NCBI RefSeq assembly: GCF_003857035.1
Contig: NZ_QGSY01000134.1
Location: 1-53,918, forward strand
Direction: 5' to 3'
Length of the DNA: 53,918 bases
Source of the DNA: Micromonospora arida
GTDB taxonomy: Bacteria > Actinomycetota > Actinomycetes > Mycobacteriales > Micromonosporaceae
Below are positions 14,949 to 23,368 of the stretch, piece by piece. Below the pieces are notes generated by a model. That model worked only from the letters and a program-made list of their open reading frames with translations. It did no database searches and was not told the origin of the DNA. The position numbers were made by a program, and so were the translations under genes. Positions within the stretch are counted from its first letter, which is position 1. Every line of letters begins with the position of its first letter.

Positions 14949-16250
14949 ATGACGAAACCTCGTGTGGTGATCGTGGGGGCCGGGTTCGCCGGTTACCACG
15001 CGGCGAAGACGTTGAGCCGGATCGCCCGGGACCGGGCCGAGATCGTGGTGCTGAACTCCACCGACTACTTCCTGTACCTGCCGCTGCTGCCGGAGGTGGC
15101 GGCCGGGGTGGTCGAGCCCAAACGGATCGCCGTGCCGCTGACCGGCACGCTCAAAGGCGTACGGGTGGTGGTAGGCGAGGCGGACCACGTCGACCTGCAG
15201 AACCGCTGGGTCGGCTTCACCCAGGCCGAGGGGGAGAAGAACCGGTTGGCGTACGACCGGCTGGTGCTCGCCGTGGGCAGCGTGAACAAGCTGCTGCCCA
15301 TCCCGGGGGTGACCGAGTACGCGCACGGCTTCCGTGGCCTCCCCGAGGCCGTCTACCTGCATGATCACATCGTCCGGCAGTTGGAGCTGGCCGAGCAGGC
15401 CGAGGACCCGGCCGAGCAACGGGCCCGCTCCACGTTCGTGGTGGTCGGTGCGGGCTACACCGGCACCGAGGTCGCGGCACACGGGCAACTGTTCACCGAT
15501 GCGTTGCACGCCCAGCGGCCCCGGCTCACCGTCCGGCCCCGCTGGATGCTGCTCGACGTGGCGTCCCGGGTGCTGCCGGAGTTGGACAAGCGGATGTCGG
15601 ACACCTCGCACAAGGTGCTCAACCGGCGCGGGGTGGACGTGCGGTTGGGTACCTCGGTGGCCGAGGCGACCTGCGACGGGGTGAAGCTCACCGACGGCGA
15701 GTACGTGCCGACCTGCACCCTGGTGTGGTGTGTGGGGGTGCGCCCCGACCCGTTCGTCAACGAGCTGGGATTGCGGACCGACCGGGGTCGACTGGTCACC
15801 GACGAGTTCCTCAACGTTCCCGGCTATCCGGAGGTGTACGCGTGCGGTGACGCCGCCGCGGTGCCCGACCTGGTCAATCCGGGCAAGGTGTGCGGGATGA
15901 CCGCCCAGCACGCGCAGCGGCAGGGCAAGCGCGCGGCGTACAACATCGCCGCGTCGTACGGTTTCGGCCGCCGTAAGCCGTACAAGCACCACGACCTGGG
16001 CTGGGTCGTCGACCTGGGTGGCAAGGACGCGGCGGCGAACCCGTTGCAGGTCAACCTGGCCGGGTTGCCGGCGAAGGCGGTCACCCGGGCGTACCACCTG
16101 ATGGCCATGCCGGGAAACCGCACGCGGGTGAGCGCCGACTGGGCGTTGGACGCCGCGTTGACCCGGTCCGCGGTCCAGTTGGGGCTGGTACCCGCCAACG
16201 CGGTGCCGTTGGAGAGCACCTCACCCGAGGTCGCGACCCGGGCCCGCTGA
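14949..16250 (+). CDS. Type II NADH dehydrogenase-like FAD oxidoreductase
   Basis: 433 residues with two dinucleotide-binding motifs: VIVGAGFAGYHAAKTL (7-22) for FAD and VVVGAGYTGTEVA (about 161-173) for NADH. The FAD-closing motif YACGDAAAVP is near 298. The C-terminal part has amphipathic stretches as in NDH-2, which oxidises NADH and reduces quinone at the inner face of the membrane without pumping protons. A C-terminal trans-membrane anchor is not obvious, so another pyridine nucleotide oxidoreductase role is possible. The ATG at 14949 starts inside the out-of-frame tail of the preceding glucosidase. Confidence 0.88.
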   Translation: MTKPRVVIVGAGFAGYHAAKTLSRIARDRAEIVVLNSTDYFLYLPLLPEVAAGVVEPKRIAVPLTGTLKGVRVVVGEADHVDLQNRWVGFTQAEGEKNRLAYDRLVLAVGSVNKLLPIPGVTEYAHGFRGLPEAVYLHDHIVRQLELAEQAEDPAEQRARSTFVVVGAGYTGTEVAAHGQLFTDALHAQRPRLTVRPRWMLLDVASRVLPELDKRMSDTSHKVLNRRGVDVRLGTSVAEATCDGVKLTDGEYVPTCTLVWCVGVRPDPFVNELGLRTDRGRLVTDEFLNVPGYPEVYACGDAAAVPDLVNPGKVCGMTAQHAQRQGKRAAYNIAASYGFGRRKPYKHHDLGWVVDLGGKDAAANPLQVNLAGLPAKAVTRAYHLMAMPGNRTRVSADWALDAALTRSAVQLGLVPANAVPLESTSPEVATRAR

Positions 16251-16260
16251 GCGGGCCCGG
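16238..16260. terminator. Hairpin with the NDH-2 stop codon in its loop
   Basis: A 10-bp perfect stem (16238-16247 with 16251-16260) encloses only TGA, the stop codon of the NDH-2-like gene. It lies between two convergent genes and can work in both directions. Confidence 0.55.
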
Positions 16261-16293
16261 CCAGGTCGTCGCGGAGCAGGCCGGCCGCGACGG

Positions 16294-17388
16294 TCAGTCC
16301 GTGGGACCGTCGGGTCGCCCGGACCGCGCGGCCGGGCCGGCCGGCGGGGCGGGTCGCAGCCGGCGCGGGCCGTACTCGCGCAGCAGGGTCTGGACGATGC
16401 CGGCGGCGGGGATGGCGAGCAGTGCGCCGAGCAGACCGGCCAGCTCCGCCGCGAGCAGCAGGCTGACCAGCACGGTCAACGGGTTCAGCTGGACCGCGCG
16501 GGACAGGATGAGTGGTTGGAGCAGATGGTTCTCCAGCTGTTGGTAGACCACGAAGAAGACCAGCACCACCACCCCGGCGGTGGGGGAGTGCAGGAAGCCG
16601 GCGCCGGCCGCGATCACCGCGCCGAGTGTCGCCCCGACCAGCGGTATCAGGTCGGCGACCGCCACCAGCAGGGCGATCACGGCCGCGAAGGGCACTCCGG
16701 TGAGGGCCAGCACCGCGTAGGTCAACGCCCCGCAGATCACGCTGATCAGCAGGTTCCCGGTGAGGTAGCCGGTGACGGTGCGCGACACCTCCCGGCCCAC
16801 CCGGCGTAGCCGCTCGCCCTGACCGTCCCCGGCCGCCGCGAGCAGGCCGCGGGTGATCCGCGGCGCCTCCAACACCATGAGGTACGCGAGCACGATGACC
16901 GTGACCAGCCCGGCGACCGACTCGACGACGCCGCGGAGCACACCGACCGCGGGTTGGCGCAGTCGGCCGCCGAGGTCGTGCAACTGCCCCGAGTGGTCGC
17001 TGACGTAGCGCCGCGCCCCGGTGCGCTCCAGTAGCTGCCCCACCGGGCCCCGCCCGGCGCGGGCCTCCCGCAGCAGCTCGGGTGCCCGGTCGGCGAAGCG
17101 GCCCAACTCCCCGAACAGCGGCACCAGGATGAGCGCTGCCAGGATCGTCAGCAGCACGAACGCGGCGAGGAACACCAGCAGGGTGGCCAGCGCCCGACGC
17201 CGGACGAAGCGGCGTTGCAGCCGGTCGACGAGGGGTTTGAGCGCGACGGCGAAGAACGCGGCGACGACCGCCCAGACCAGCACCCGCCGGGTCGCGTACA
17301 CGAAGCCCAGCGCTAGCGCTGTTGCCAGCACCAGGCCGATCACGATCAGAGTTCGGCGGCCGGTCGCCCGATCGTCGACGTCGCTCAT
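16294..17388 (-). CDS. AI-2E family transporter (TqsA/PerM-like)
   Basis: 364 residues with about eight membrane segments. The start is chosen at MSDVDDR because GGGGAAGG precedes it; a longer frame begins 17 codons upstream. The central LLERTGARRYVSDHSGQL loop and the C-terminal GALLAIPAAGIVQTLL are typical of this family. Members export autoinducer-2 or ions, or move Na+/H+; the substrate cannot be told. It follows the spermidine-synthase-like gene on the same strand by 57 bases. Confidence 0.9.
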   Translation of the reverse strand: MSDVDDRATGRRTLIVIGLVLATALALGFVYATRRVLVWAVVAAFFAVALKPLVDRLQRRFVRRRALATLLVFLAAFVLLTILAALILVPLFGELGRFADRAPELLREARAGRGPVGQLLERTGARRYVSDHSGQLHDLGGRLRQPAVGVLRGVVESVAGLVTVIVLAYLMVLEAPRITRGLLAAAGDGQGERLRRVGREVSRTVTGYLTGNLLISVICGALTYAVLALTGVPFAAVIALLVAVADLIPLVGATLGAVIAAGAGFLHSPTAGVVVLVFFVVYQQLENHLLQPLILSRAVQLNPLTVLVSLLLAAELAGLLGALLAIPAAGIVQTLLREYGPRRLRPAPPAGPAARSGRPDGPTD

Positions 17389-17445
17389 CCGGCGGGCCTT
17401 CCCCGCGCGCGCCGTCGGAAACCGGCATTGCGGGCACAACGGCGA

Positions 17446-18240
17446 TCAGTGGCGGGAGTTGTCGTCCGTGTCGGTGACGGGATGGGCGCCAGCGACGAAC
17501 GTGTCGAGCGCGGCGGCATGCAGCAGCCCGCCGGGCACCGGGTCGCGCAGGGCGGCCACCGCCAGCCGGGCCACCGGCAGCCCGCCGGGACGCGAGGTCG
17601 CGGCCAGCACCAGGTTGCCGTACCTGCGGCCGCGTAACATCCGCCGGTCGCCGACCACGCACACGTCGGTGAAGACCGCCCGCAAGGTGGCCACCTGCGC
17701 CCGGGTACCGACCAGCGGCGGCAGGTCGGTGACGTTGACCAGGTACAACCCGTCGGGGCGCAGGGCGCGGGCCACCTCGGCGGCGAACTCGACGGTGCGC
17801 ACGTGCCGGGGCATCCGGGCCGCGCGGTAGATGTCGGCGATCACCAGGTCGTACCGGCGGTCCGGGGTGCCGGTCAGGGCGTCCCGGGCGTCGGCGACCT
17901 CCACCCGCACCTGCGGCGGCAGCGGCGGCAACTCCCTGGCCACCAGCTCGACCACCGCCGCGTCCCGCTCGACGACCCGTTGCGGGGAGCCGGGCCGGGT
18001 GGCGGCCAGCCAGCGGGGCAGCGTCAACGCGCCGCCACCGAGGTGCAGGACGTTCAGCGGGGCGCCGGCCGGGGCCGCCACCTCCACCGCCGAGGCGATC
18101 CGCCGGACGTACTCGAAGTGCAGGTGCCGGGGATCCTCGACATCCACGTACGACTGCTCGACCCCGGCGGACAGCAGCGTCCGCCCGGTCCGGCGGACCG
18201 GGTCGGCGACCAGCTCCAGCCGGTCGGCGGCGCGGTTCAT
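17446..18240 (-). CDS. Spermidine synthase-like methyltransferase-fold protein
   Basis: 264 residues. SAGVEQSYVDVEDPRHLHFEYVRRI and NVLHLGGGALTLPRWL give the spermidine synthase/aminopropyltransferase fold; a later YDLVIADIYR completes it. True spermidine synthases have GGGDGG and two Asp that bind putrescine. Here the motif is LGGGALTLPRWL, so polyamine synthesis is doubtful; many actinobacterial proteins of this type are uncharacterised. TAGCGT lies seven bases before the ATG at 18240, so a leaderless start is likely. Confidence 0.85.
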   Translation of the reverse strand: MNRAADRLELVADPVRRTGRTLLSAGVEQSYVDVEDPRHLHFEYVRRIASAVEVAAPAGAPLNVLHLGGGALTLPRWLAATRPGSPQRVVERDAAVVELVARELPPLPPQVRVEVADARDALTGTPDRRYDLVIADIYRAARMPRHVRTVEFAAEVARALRPDGLYLVNVTDLPPLVGTRAQVATLRAVFTDVCVVGDRRMLRGRRYGNLVLAATSRPGGLPVARLAVAALRDPVPGGLLHAAALDTFVAGAHPVTDTDDNSRH

Positions 18241-18247
18241 GTCCGGC

Positions 18248-18253
18248 ACGCTA
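18248..18253 (-). promoter_or_regulatory. Leaderless -10 (TAGCGT) of the spermidine synthase-like gene
   Basis: On the minus strand TAGCGT is followed by seven bases and then the ATG at 18240. Confidence 0.5.
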
Positions 18254-18342
18254 GCCGAGCCACGGCCCACCCGGCACGGCGGACGGGCCGGCGGAGCGGG
18301 GTCGCCCCCGGTCCGCCGGCCCGACGGTGTCGTGGTGCCCGG

Positions 18343-19320
18343 TCAGCCGCCGGCCATCCCGGCCCCCACCTCGTCGATCGCGTCGTCGATCTGGCGGGCG
18401 AGGTCCACGTCGAGCGCGGTGACCCCGTTGGCCTGGCTGGTCCGCACTGTCAACACGGCGGCGGTGTCGCCCGGACGCCCGATGCTCGGGCCGCGGCCGT
18501 TGTCCTGGCGTAGCCGGTCGAGCCGGGCGAGCACCCGGTCCAGGTTGTCGGGCGGCAGCGCGACCACCCGGTAGAGGCCCTGGCTGTCGCCGGCCCAGTA
18601 GGGCAGGTCGGTCAGCGCAGCGCTGATCTCGTCGGCGTCCAGGGTGGGTGTGGTGGTGGAGGCGCCCACCAGGCCGCCGCCGGCCTCCGGCGGGTTCAGC
18701 AGGTCACGCAACCCGTCGGGTACGTGCAACGACTCGACCAGGTCGCCGTCCTGCTCGGCGAGCGCGGCGATCGTCGCCTCGGCCTGGTACCGGGCCTGCT
18801 CCGGGGTGTTGCCACTGATCCGCCCCACCTCGGCCAGGAAGCCGGGCAGGTCCTGGTGCCGTTCGATGCCGTCGACCGGCAGCACGTCGTGCAGCGACGC
18901 CGGCACCGCGGCGAGCAGCCGCTGCCGCTCGGCGGCCTCCAGGGCGAACGCGAGGACCAGCACGGTCGCCTCGGTGCCCACCTTGGCGGTCTTGAAGTCG
19001 ACCCCGGCGCGACGCCGGACCTCGTCGACCAGGTCGTGGTAGCCCATGCTGTTCACACCGGCCGCGCCGCTCGGCGGGGACGGCTGCGGTCGCGGGTTGT
19101 CGGCGCTACCGACCGGCGGCGGTGCCGGCCCGCCGCGCGTACTGTCCGACTTGTGCGTTCCGGCCGCTGCTGGGCCGGCCCGCTTACCCGCATCGAGGCT
19201 CGTGAGCTGCTTGGACGCGCTCAGGCTGGCGCCGATCTCGCTGGGCTGGCGATTCTGCTCGCGGGCCTGCCGGGCCAGTGCCCGGCGCCTCTGGTTGTCG
19301 CCCTCCATCTGCTTGCGCAT
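18343..19320 (-). CDS. DUF2267 / pterin-carbinolamine-dehydratase-like fusion protein
   Basis: 325 residues. Residues 1-80 are charged and low-complexity. Then comes a DUF2267-like domain (about 92-225: MGYHDLVDEVRRRAGVDFKTAKVGTEATVLVLAFALEAAERQRLLAAVP). The C-terminal 90 residues (LPYWAGDSQGLYRVVALPPDNLDRVLARLDRL..GVTALDVDLARQIDDAI) resemble pterin-4a-carbinolamine dehydratase (PCD). The His-His pair that makes PCD catalytic is not visible, so the domain is probably a degenerate binding module. GGAAGGGATG precedes the ATG at 19320. A GTTT-N16-GGGAAG element upstream suggests stress-sigma control, as for the single-domain DUF2267 gene at 5433. Confidence 0.75.
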   Translation of the reverse strand: MRKQMEGDNQRRRALARQAREQNRQPSEIGASLSASKQLTSLDAGKRAGPAAAGTHKSDSTRGGPAPPPVGSADNPRPQPSPPSGAAGVNSMGYHDLVDEVRRRAGVDFKTAKVGTEATVLVLAFALEAAERQRLLAAVPASLHDVLPVDGIERHQDLPGFLAEVGRISGNTPEQARYQAEATIAALAEQDGDLVESLHVPDGLRDLLNPPEAGGGLVGASTTTPTLDADEISAALTDLPYWAGDSQGLYRVVALPPDNLDRVLARLDRLRQDNGRGPSIGRPGDTAAVLTVRTSQANGVTALDVDLARQIDDAIDEVGAGMAGG

Positions 19321-19362
19321 GGTGGCATCCCTTCCGCTGGGGATCGTGGCTGCGCCAGTCGC

Positions 19363-19388
19363 CTTCCCGCCGTCCCGGAGAAGGAAAC
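19363..19388 (-). promoter_or_regulatory. Sigma-B/F-type promoter candidate (DUF2267-PCD gene)
   Basis: On the minus strand GTTT (19388-19385) and GGGAAG (19368-19363) are 16 bases apart. It lies about 40 bases before the ATG at 19320. It is weaker than the other three because of the GGGAAG -10. Confidence 0.4.
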
Positions 19389-19520
19389 GGAGGCCGCCGG
19401 CCGGGTCGGAGCGGCCCGCGCCACGCTTCATCCGGCGGGGGTGAGGGGTGCTCACCCGCACGGCCCGCACGATCGGGTCAGGACCGGAGTTCTTCCGAGG
19501 TACGCGGAAGGAAGGTCGTC

Positions 19521-19835
19521 ATGAAGGAAGTTGTCGAGATCGTCCCCGCTCGACCCGGCTGGTACGCCCGCTGGCAGCTCACACCCGAGGTCACCAGGTG
19601 TTACCCGGTGAGCCTGTGGGCGTTGCTGGAGGAGGCTGACGGAACGGGCCGCGAGGTGATCGGAATGGACTGCATCGGTCAGTGGCCCGGCGCGGACGAC
19701 AACGAGGCGGGTGGGCAGTTCGTCCGCTACCTGTACCAGACGCCCGATTCGGGGGAGCCCGCGGACGTGGACCCGGCCCCGATCGGCGAGCTGCGTGAGG
19801 ACGGCCCCCGGCTCCAGCCGATGACGGCACCCTAG
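19521..19835 (+). CDS. Hypothetical 104-residue protein
   Basis: A small acidic soluble protein. It begins KEVVEIVPARPGWYARW and has aromatic and acidic residues throughout, with no recognised domain. GGAAGGAAGG lies just upstream of the ATG at 19521, and a longer in-frame extension with a GC-rich N-terminus was rejected. A strong terminator follows. It is divergent from the DUF2267-PCD gene with 200 bases between, so joint stress control is possible. Confidence 0.75.
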   Translation: MKEVVEIVPARPGWYARWQLTPEVTRCYPVSLWALLEEADGTGREVIGMDCIGQWPGADDNEAGGQFVRYLYQTPDSGEPADVDPAPIGELREDGPRLQPMTAP

Positions 19836-19845
19836 ACATTCCTCC

Positions 19846-19878
19846 GGCCCCCGACCCCAGGTCCCAGGGTCGGGGGCC
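19846..19878. terminator. Strong bidirectional terminator hairpin
   Basis: Stem 19846-19857 with 19867-19878 is 12 bp and perfect, with a 9-nt loop. A second, overlapping 7-bp stem (19877-19883 with 19897-19903) follows. They serve the + strand hypothetical and, from the other side, the minus-strand STAS gene ending at 19912. Confidence 0.8.
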
Positions 19879-19911
19879 ACCCCGTTTCGCTTTCCGGGGG
19901 TGGCCTACGGG

Positions 19912-20250
19912 TCAGCCGACGGCGCGCACGTCGTCATCGGCGTACGCCTCGGCGAGCAACTCACTGAGGCCCGTGCGGTCCAGCATCCGCTGAAGCTGGG
20001 GGCTGACCCCGGTCAGGCGGATCGCCCCGGCGGCCCGGTGCACCACCAGCAGCGCGCTGAGCCCGGAGGAGTCGCAGAGGGTCACCCCGGTCAGGTCGAC
20101 CAGAACCGGGGCGTCGCCGTCGCCGCGCAGCTCGGCCGTCGCGGCGATCAGCTCGGGCGCGGTGTCGTAGTCGAGGTCGCCGGTCAGCCGGAGTCGGACG
20201 TTCCCGGCGGCGAGCCGGGTCGTCTCGATGGTCAACAGCTGGTCGGGCAT
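19912..20250 (-). CDS. STAS-domain anti-anti-sigma factor
   Basis: 112 residues, a single STAS domain (RsbV/SpoIIAA-like). LRLTGDLDYDTAPELIAA and VLVDLTGVTLCDSSGLSALLVVHR (about 49-72) hold the phosphorylation site S61 in DSSG. Unphosphorylated STAS proteins bind anti-sigma kinases and free the sigma factor; a SpoIIE phosphatase, which would dephosphorylate it, starts 211 bases away on the other strand. AAGGA lies before the ATG at 20250. The gene leader carries an 8-bp GC hairpin (20287-20308). Confidence 0.93.
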   Translation of the reverse strand: MPDQLLTIETTRLAAGNVRLRLTGDLDYDTAPELIAATAELRGDGDAPVLVDLTGVTLCDSSGLSALLVVHRAAGAIRLTGVSPQLQRMLDRTGLSELLAEAYADDDVRAVG

Positions 20251-20286
20251 CCCACCATTTTCCTTGTCGAGCGACGAAACGCAAAG

Positions 20287-20308
20287 CGGGGGCGGCGAAG
20301 CGCCCCCG
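20287..20308. other. 8-bp GC hairpin in the divergent gap
   Basis: CGGGGGCG (20287-20294) pairs with CGCCCCCG (20301-20308) around a 6-nt loop. On the minus strand it is followed by GCTTTGCGTTT, so it could attenuate the STAS transcript. The rest of the gap shows TAGGGT at 20383-20388 as a possible -10 for the phosphatase gene. Confidence 0.4.
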
Positions 20309-20461
20309 TGTCCCTCGTCCAACGCCCCCGCCGTGGCGGTGCCCGTCACCTGCCGTGAGATGCCGCTTTCCGGGTTCCGGCGTAGGGTGGCGGGAAAGTT
20401 TTGACCATGCACGCCGGTTCCGGCACGGGCTCGGTGAACGAGAAGGAGTGAGGCTCAGCTG

Positions 20462-22219
20462 GTGACTGCTTCCGACGTCAGGGACTGGGACCCGGGCGAC
20501 GGACGGCTCTCCACGCCGAGCACGACACGACCCTCGGCGTGGTCCGCCGACGTTCGCCGCCCCACCGTTGCCCTGCCGCCGCTGGCCCCCGACCGGGGGC
20601 CGGGCACGCCCGGCTGGTTAGAGGTCGTCGAGCACTTCCGGGAAGGCCTGGTGGTCTGCGACGCCGATGGCGTCGTGCGGCACGTCAGCCCGGTGGCTGA
20701 GCGCTTGCTGCCCGAGGTGACGTCCGGCGACCTGCTCAGCGCTGCCGGTGTGCCCGGGTTGAGCGAAGGCGTCCCCGGGAGCTTCACCCATCGCGGGCGC
20801 CGGCTCACCGCGCGCCAGGTGCCGCTCTCCGGTGACCGCTGCTGCTGGTACGTCGAGGACGTCACCGACAGCGTCAGCCGCGCCGACGCGTTGCTCGCCG
20901 AACGGGCCCGCTCGGCGTTCCTGGCCGTGGTCGGCGACAAGCTGGGCAACCCACTGCACCCCGACCGGGCGGCTGCCGCGGTCGTCCGACTCGCCGTGCC
21001 GACCCTGGCCGAGGTGGCGGTGCTGGTGGTCGCCCCGCGGGCCGGGCGCGCTCGCTGGTGGCGGGCCTCCCGCACCGACGACGAGGTGCCGACGGTGGAC
21101 AGCGGCGTGCTGGCCGGCGGCGAGTTGCCGACCGCCATCGCCGACGGGTTGACCGGGGCCGAGCCGCACGCGGTGGACTGGCTGGTCGAGCAGGCGGTCG
21201 ACGCCGGTTGGCTGCCGGGGCTGGCCGGCACCGAGAGCGCCGCCCGGGTCGTCCCGCTGCCGGGGCGTGACGCGCCGGTCGGTGTGCTGCTGGTGGCCCG
21301 TCGCGCCACCCGCTGGTACGACGAGGACGACGTGGAGCTGGTCCGCGCCTTCGCGGCCCGCGCCGGCGCGGCGTTGACCACCGCGCTGCTCTACCGCGAC
21401 CAGGCGGAGGTGGCCGACACCCTCCAGGCCAGCCTGCTGCCGGTCGAACCGGTCGAGGCCGCCGGCGTGCAGTGGGGCACCGCGTACCGGCCCGCGCAGG
21501 CGGGGCTGCGCATCGGCGGCGACTTCTACGGTTCGCACCGGCTTCCCGACGGCGGCTCGGTGTTCTTCCTCGGCGACGTGTCGGGCAAGGGCGTCGAAGC
21601 GGCCGTCTTCACCGGCCAATTGCGCCAGTGCCTTCAGGCGCTGCACCGGTTGGAGTCGCACCCCGCGCGGTTGCTGCGGCTGCTCAACGACGCGCTGCTG
21701 GAGACCACCCAGGCGCACGGTCAGGGCCGCTTCGCCACGATCGTGCTCGGCGTGGCCCGCCCGGAGCGCGATGGTGGCCTCACCCTCGCCATGGCCGGCG
21801 GCGGGCACCTGCCACCACTGGTGCTGCGCGCTTCCGGCGAGGTGGAGACGGTGCCGTTGCGCGGCATGCTGATCGGGGTGGTGCCCGACCCCCGGGTCGG
21901 GGAGGTGACCGTGCGGCTGGCGCCGGGCGAGACCTGCCTGCTCTACAGCGACGGGGTGACCGAGGCCCGGGGCGGTCGGCGCGGCGACGAACACTTCGGC
22001 CCCGAGCGGCTGGTCGCCGCGCTGACCGGCTGCCAGCGGATGCCCGCGCCGGCCCTGGCCGAACGGGTCGAGCAGATCACCTGCGACTGGCTGGGGCAGG
22101 GCGACCACGACGACATCGCCGTGCTGGCGCTGCGGGCGGCCGGCCCGAGCGGGCGCGGGGTGCGGCACCTGCACTCGGTGCCCACCGGCACCGACCAGAC
22201 AGAGGGAGCTGACGCGTGA
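20462..22219 (+). CDS. PAS-GAF-SpoIIE (PP2C) protein phosphatase
   Basis: 585 residues in three parts: a PAS-like domain (about 52-135, FREGLVVCDADGVVRHVSP), a GAF-like domain (about 150-310) and a SpoIIE/PP2C phosphatase (about 335-557). The metal-binding Asp residues are all present: GGDFY (D354), GDVSGKG (D372), YSDG (D497) and DHDD (D551), so it should be active. It probably dephosphorylates one or both neighbouring STAS proteins, which activates partner switching. The start is the GTG at 20462 after GAAGGAG. Its stop overlaps the next gene (GTGA), so sensor input from that cobalamin protein may be coupled to it. Confidence 0.93.
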   Translation: MTASDVRDWDPGDGRLSTPSTTRPSAWSADVRRPTVALPPLAPDRGPGTPGWLEVVEHFREGLVVCDADGVVRHVSPVAERLLPEVTSGDLLSAAGVPGLSEGVPGSFTHRGRRLTARQVPLSGDRCCWYVEDVTDSVSRADALLAERARSAFLAVVGDKLGNPLHPDRAAAAVVRLAVPTLAEVAVLVVAPRAGRARWWRASRTDDEVPTVDSGVLAGGELPTAIADGLTGAEPHAVDWLVEQAVDAGWLPGLAGTESAARVVPLPGRDAPVGVLLVARRATRWYDEDDVELVRAFAARAGAALTTALLYRDQAEVADTLQASLLPVEPVEAAGVQWGTAYRPAQAGLRIGGDFYGSHRLPDGGSVFFLGDVSGKGVEAAVFTGQLRQCLQALHRLESHPARLLRLLNDALLETTQAHGQGRFATIVLGVARPERDGGLTLAMAGGGHLPPLVLRASGEVETVPLRGMLIGVVPDPRVGEVTVRLAPGETCLLYSDGVTEARGGRRGDEHFGPERLVAALTGCQRMPAPALAERVEQITCDWLGQGDHDDIAVLALRAAGPSGRGVRHLHSVPTGTDQTEGADA

Positions 22220-23253
22220 CCGCCGCCACGGCCACCACCGACCTCGGCGAGGCGTACTCCGGTTACCTGGACTGCCTCGCCGACGCCGACGAGTACGGCG
22301 CGACCGAGATGGCGATCGGCCTGCTCGACGCGGGCGTCCCAGCGGAGCGGGTGCTGCTCGACCTGGTCGCGCCCGCGCAGGCCGAGGTGGGCGAGCGGTG
22401 GGCGCGCAACGAGTGGAGCGTCGCCCAGGAGCACGCGGCCACCCACATCAGCGAGCAGGTGGTGGCGGCGGTGTCCGCGTACGCCAAACCGCGGCCGACC
22501 GGCGGGCGGGTCGTGGTCGCCTGCATGGACGGCGAGTGGCACGCGCTGCCGCCTCGGCTGGTGGCCGAGGTGCTGCGGTTACGCGGGTGGCAGGTGACCT
22601 TCCTGGGCGCCAGCGTGCCCGCGGCGCACCTCGTGTCGTACCTGCACCGCTACGACGCGCACGCGGTCGCGCTGGCGTGCGCGCTGCCGATGCGCCTGCC
22701 GTACGCCCATCGGATGATCGAGGCCTGCCGCCGGTCGGACGTGCCGGTGGTGGTCGGCGGGCGTGGGTTCGGCGCGGACGGCCGGTGGGCGCGCCGGCTC
22801 GGGGTGGCCTGGGCGCCGGACGCGCCCTCGGCGGCCGAGCTGATCGCCGACGAGCGGGCGCTGCGCGGGGCGCCGCCGGCCCGGCTGGCGCACCTGGCCG
22901 ACGACGAGTACGCCAGCCTGGTGCGCCGTCGCGGTGAGCTGATCGACAGCGCGTTGGCGGAGTTGCGGGAGCGGGTGCCGGCGGCACGGGAGTACACCGC
23001 CGCTCAGCTCGACGCGACAGTGAGCGACCTGGGCCACATAGTGGATTTCCTGGCGGCGGCGGTCTACGTCGACGACGCCTCGTTGTTCACCGAGTTCGTG
23101 GAGTGGCTGTCGGGGATCCTGGGCAGTCGTGGGGTGCCCGCCGGGGCGGTCGTGCTGCCGCTGGAGCACTACGCCGCCGCGTTGCGGGACTTCCCCCGGG
23201 CGGCGCGGGCGCTGGCGCTGGGATGCGCGGCACTGCCAGCCACTGCCCGCTGA
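22216..23253 (+). CDS. Cobalamin-binding (CarH-type photoreceptor-like) protein with RsbRD-like C-terminus
   Basis: 345 residues. A helical cap (about 10-90) carries W62-x9-E72-H73, the W-x9-EH motif that marks light-sensing adenosylcobalamin proteins of the CarH group. A B12-binding Rossmann domain follows (about 97-215) with DGEWHALP, whose H109 would be the lower cobalt ligand; the usual Gly of that motif is replaced by Pro. Residues 215-340 are a helical domain resembling RsbRD/globin-fold stressosome sensors. There is no HTH domain, so it cannot act as a CarH repressor. Overlap with the phosphatase stop (GTGA) implies that it controls or senses for that phosphatase. Light or B12 input is inferred. 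Confidence 0.85.
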   Translation: MTAATATTDLGEAYSGYLDCLADADEYGATEMAIGLLDAGVPAERVLLDLVAPAQAEVGERWARNEWSVAQEHAATHISEQVVAAVSAYAKPRPTGGRVVVACMDGEWHALPPRLVAEVLRLRGWQVTFLGASVPAAHLVSYLHRYDAHAVALACALPMRLPYAHRMIEACRRSDVPVVVGGRGFGADGRWARRLGVAWAPDAPSAAELIADERALRGAPPARLAHLADDEYASLVRRRGELIDSALAELRERVPAAREYTAAQLDATVSDLGHIVDFLAAAVYVDDASLFTEFVEWLSGILGSRGVPAGAVVLPLEHYAAALRDFPRAARALALGCAALPATAR

Positions 23254-23299
23254 CCGAGCTGCCGGTGGCATCCGGATTGATCACCGCGCTCGGAGGCGA

Positions 23300-23338
23300 A
23301 CGTTTCAGCTCTGCGTATACTTGCCGCACTGCAAACGT
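23300..23338 (+). promoter_or_regulatory. Promoter with flanking dyad before the second STAS gene
   Basis: TATACT at 23316-23321 is a near-perfect -10. It is flanked by ACGTTTCAG (23300-23308) and CTGCAAACGT (23329-23338), which are reverse complements apart from one extra base. A protein bound to this dyad would cover the promoter. Confidence 0.55.
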
Positions 23339-23368
23339 CCCACCGAGGGTGGAGCGAGGGGGAGAACG

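Noticed and set aside
14737..15364. C-terminal 209-residue extension of the glucosidase
   Set aside because: Composition turns to Arg/Pro/Gly-rich and it overlaps NDH-2 in another frame. The true ending lies in the shifted frame to 14894.
22216..23253. CarH-type transcriptional repressor or methionine synthase fragment
   Set aside because: There is no MerR-type HTH domain and no methyltransferase domain; the C-terminus resembles RsbRD instead.
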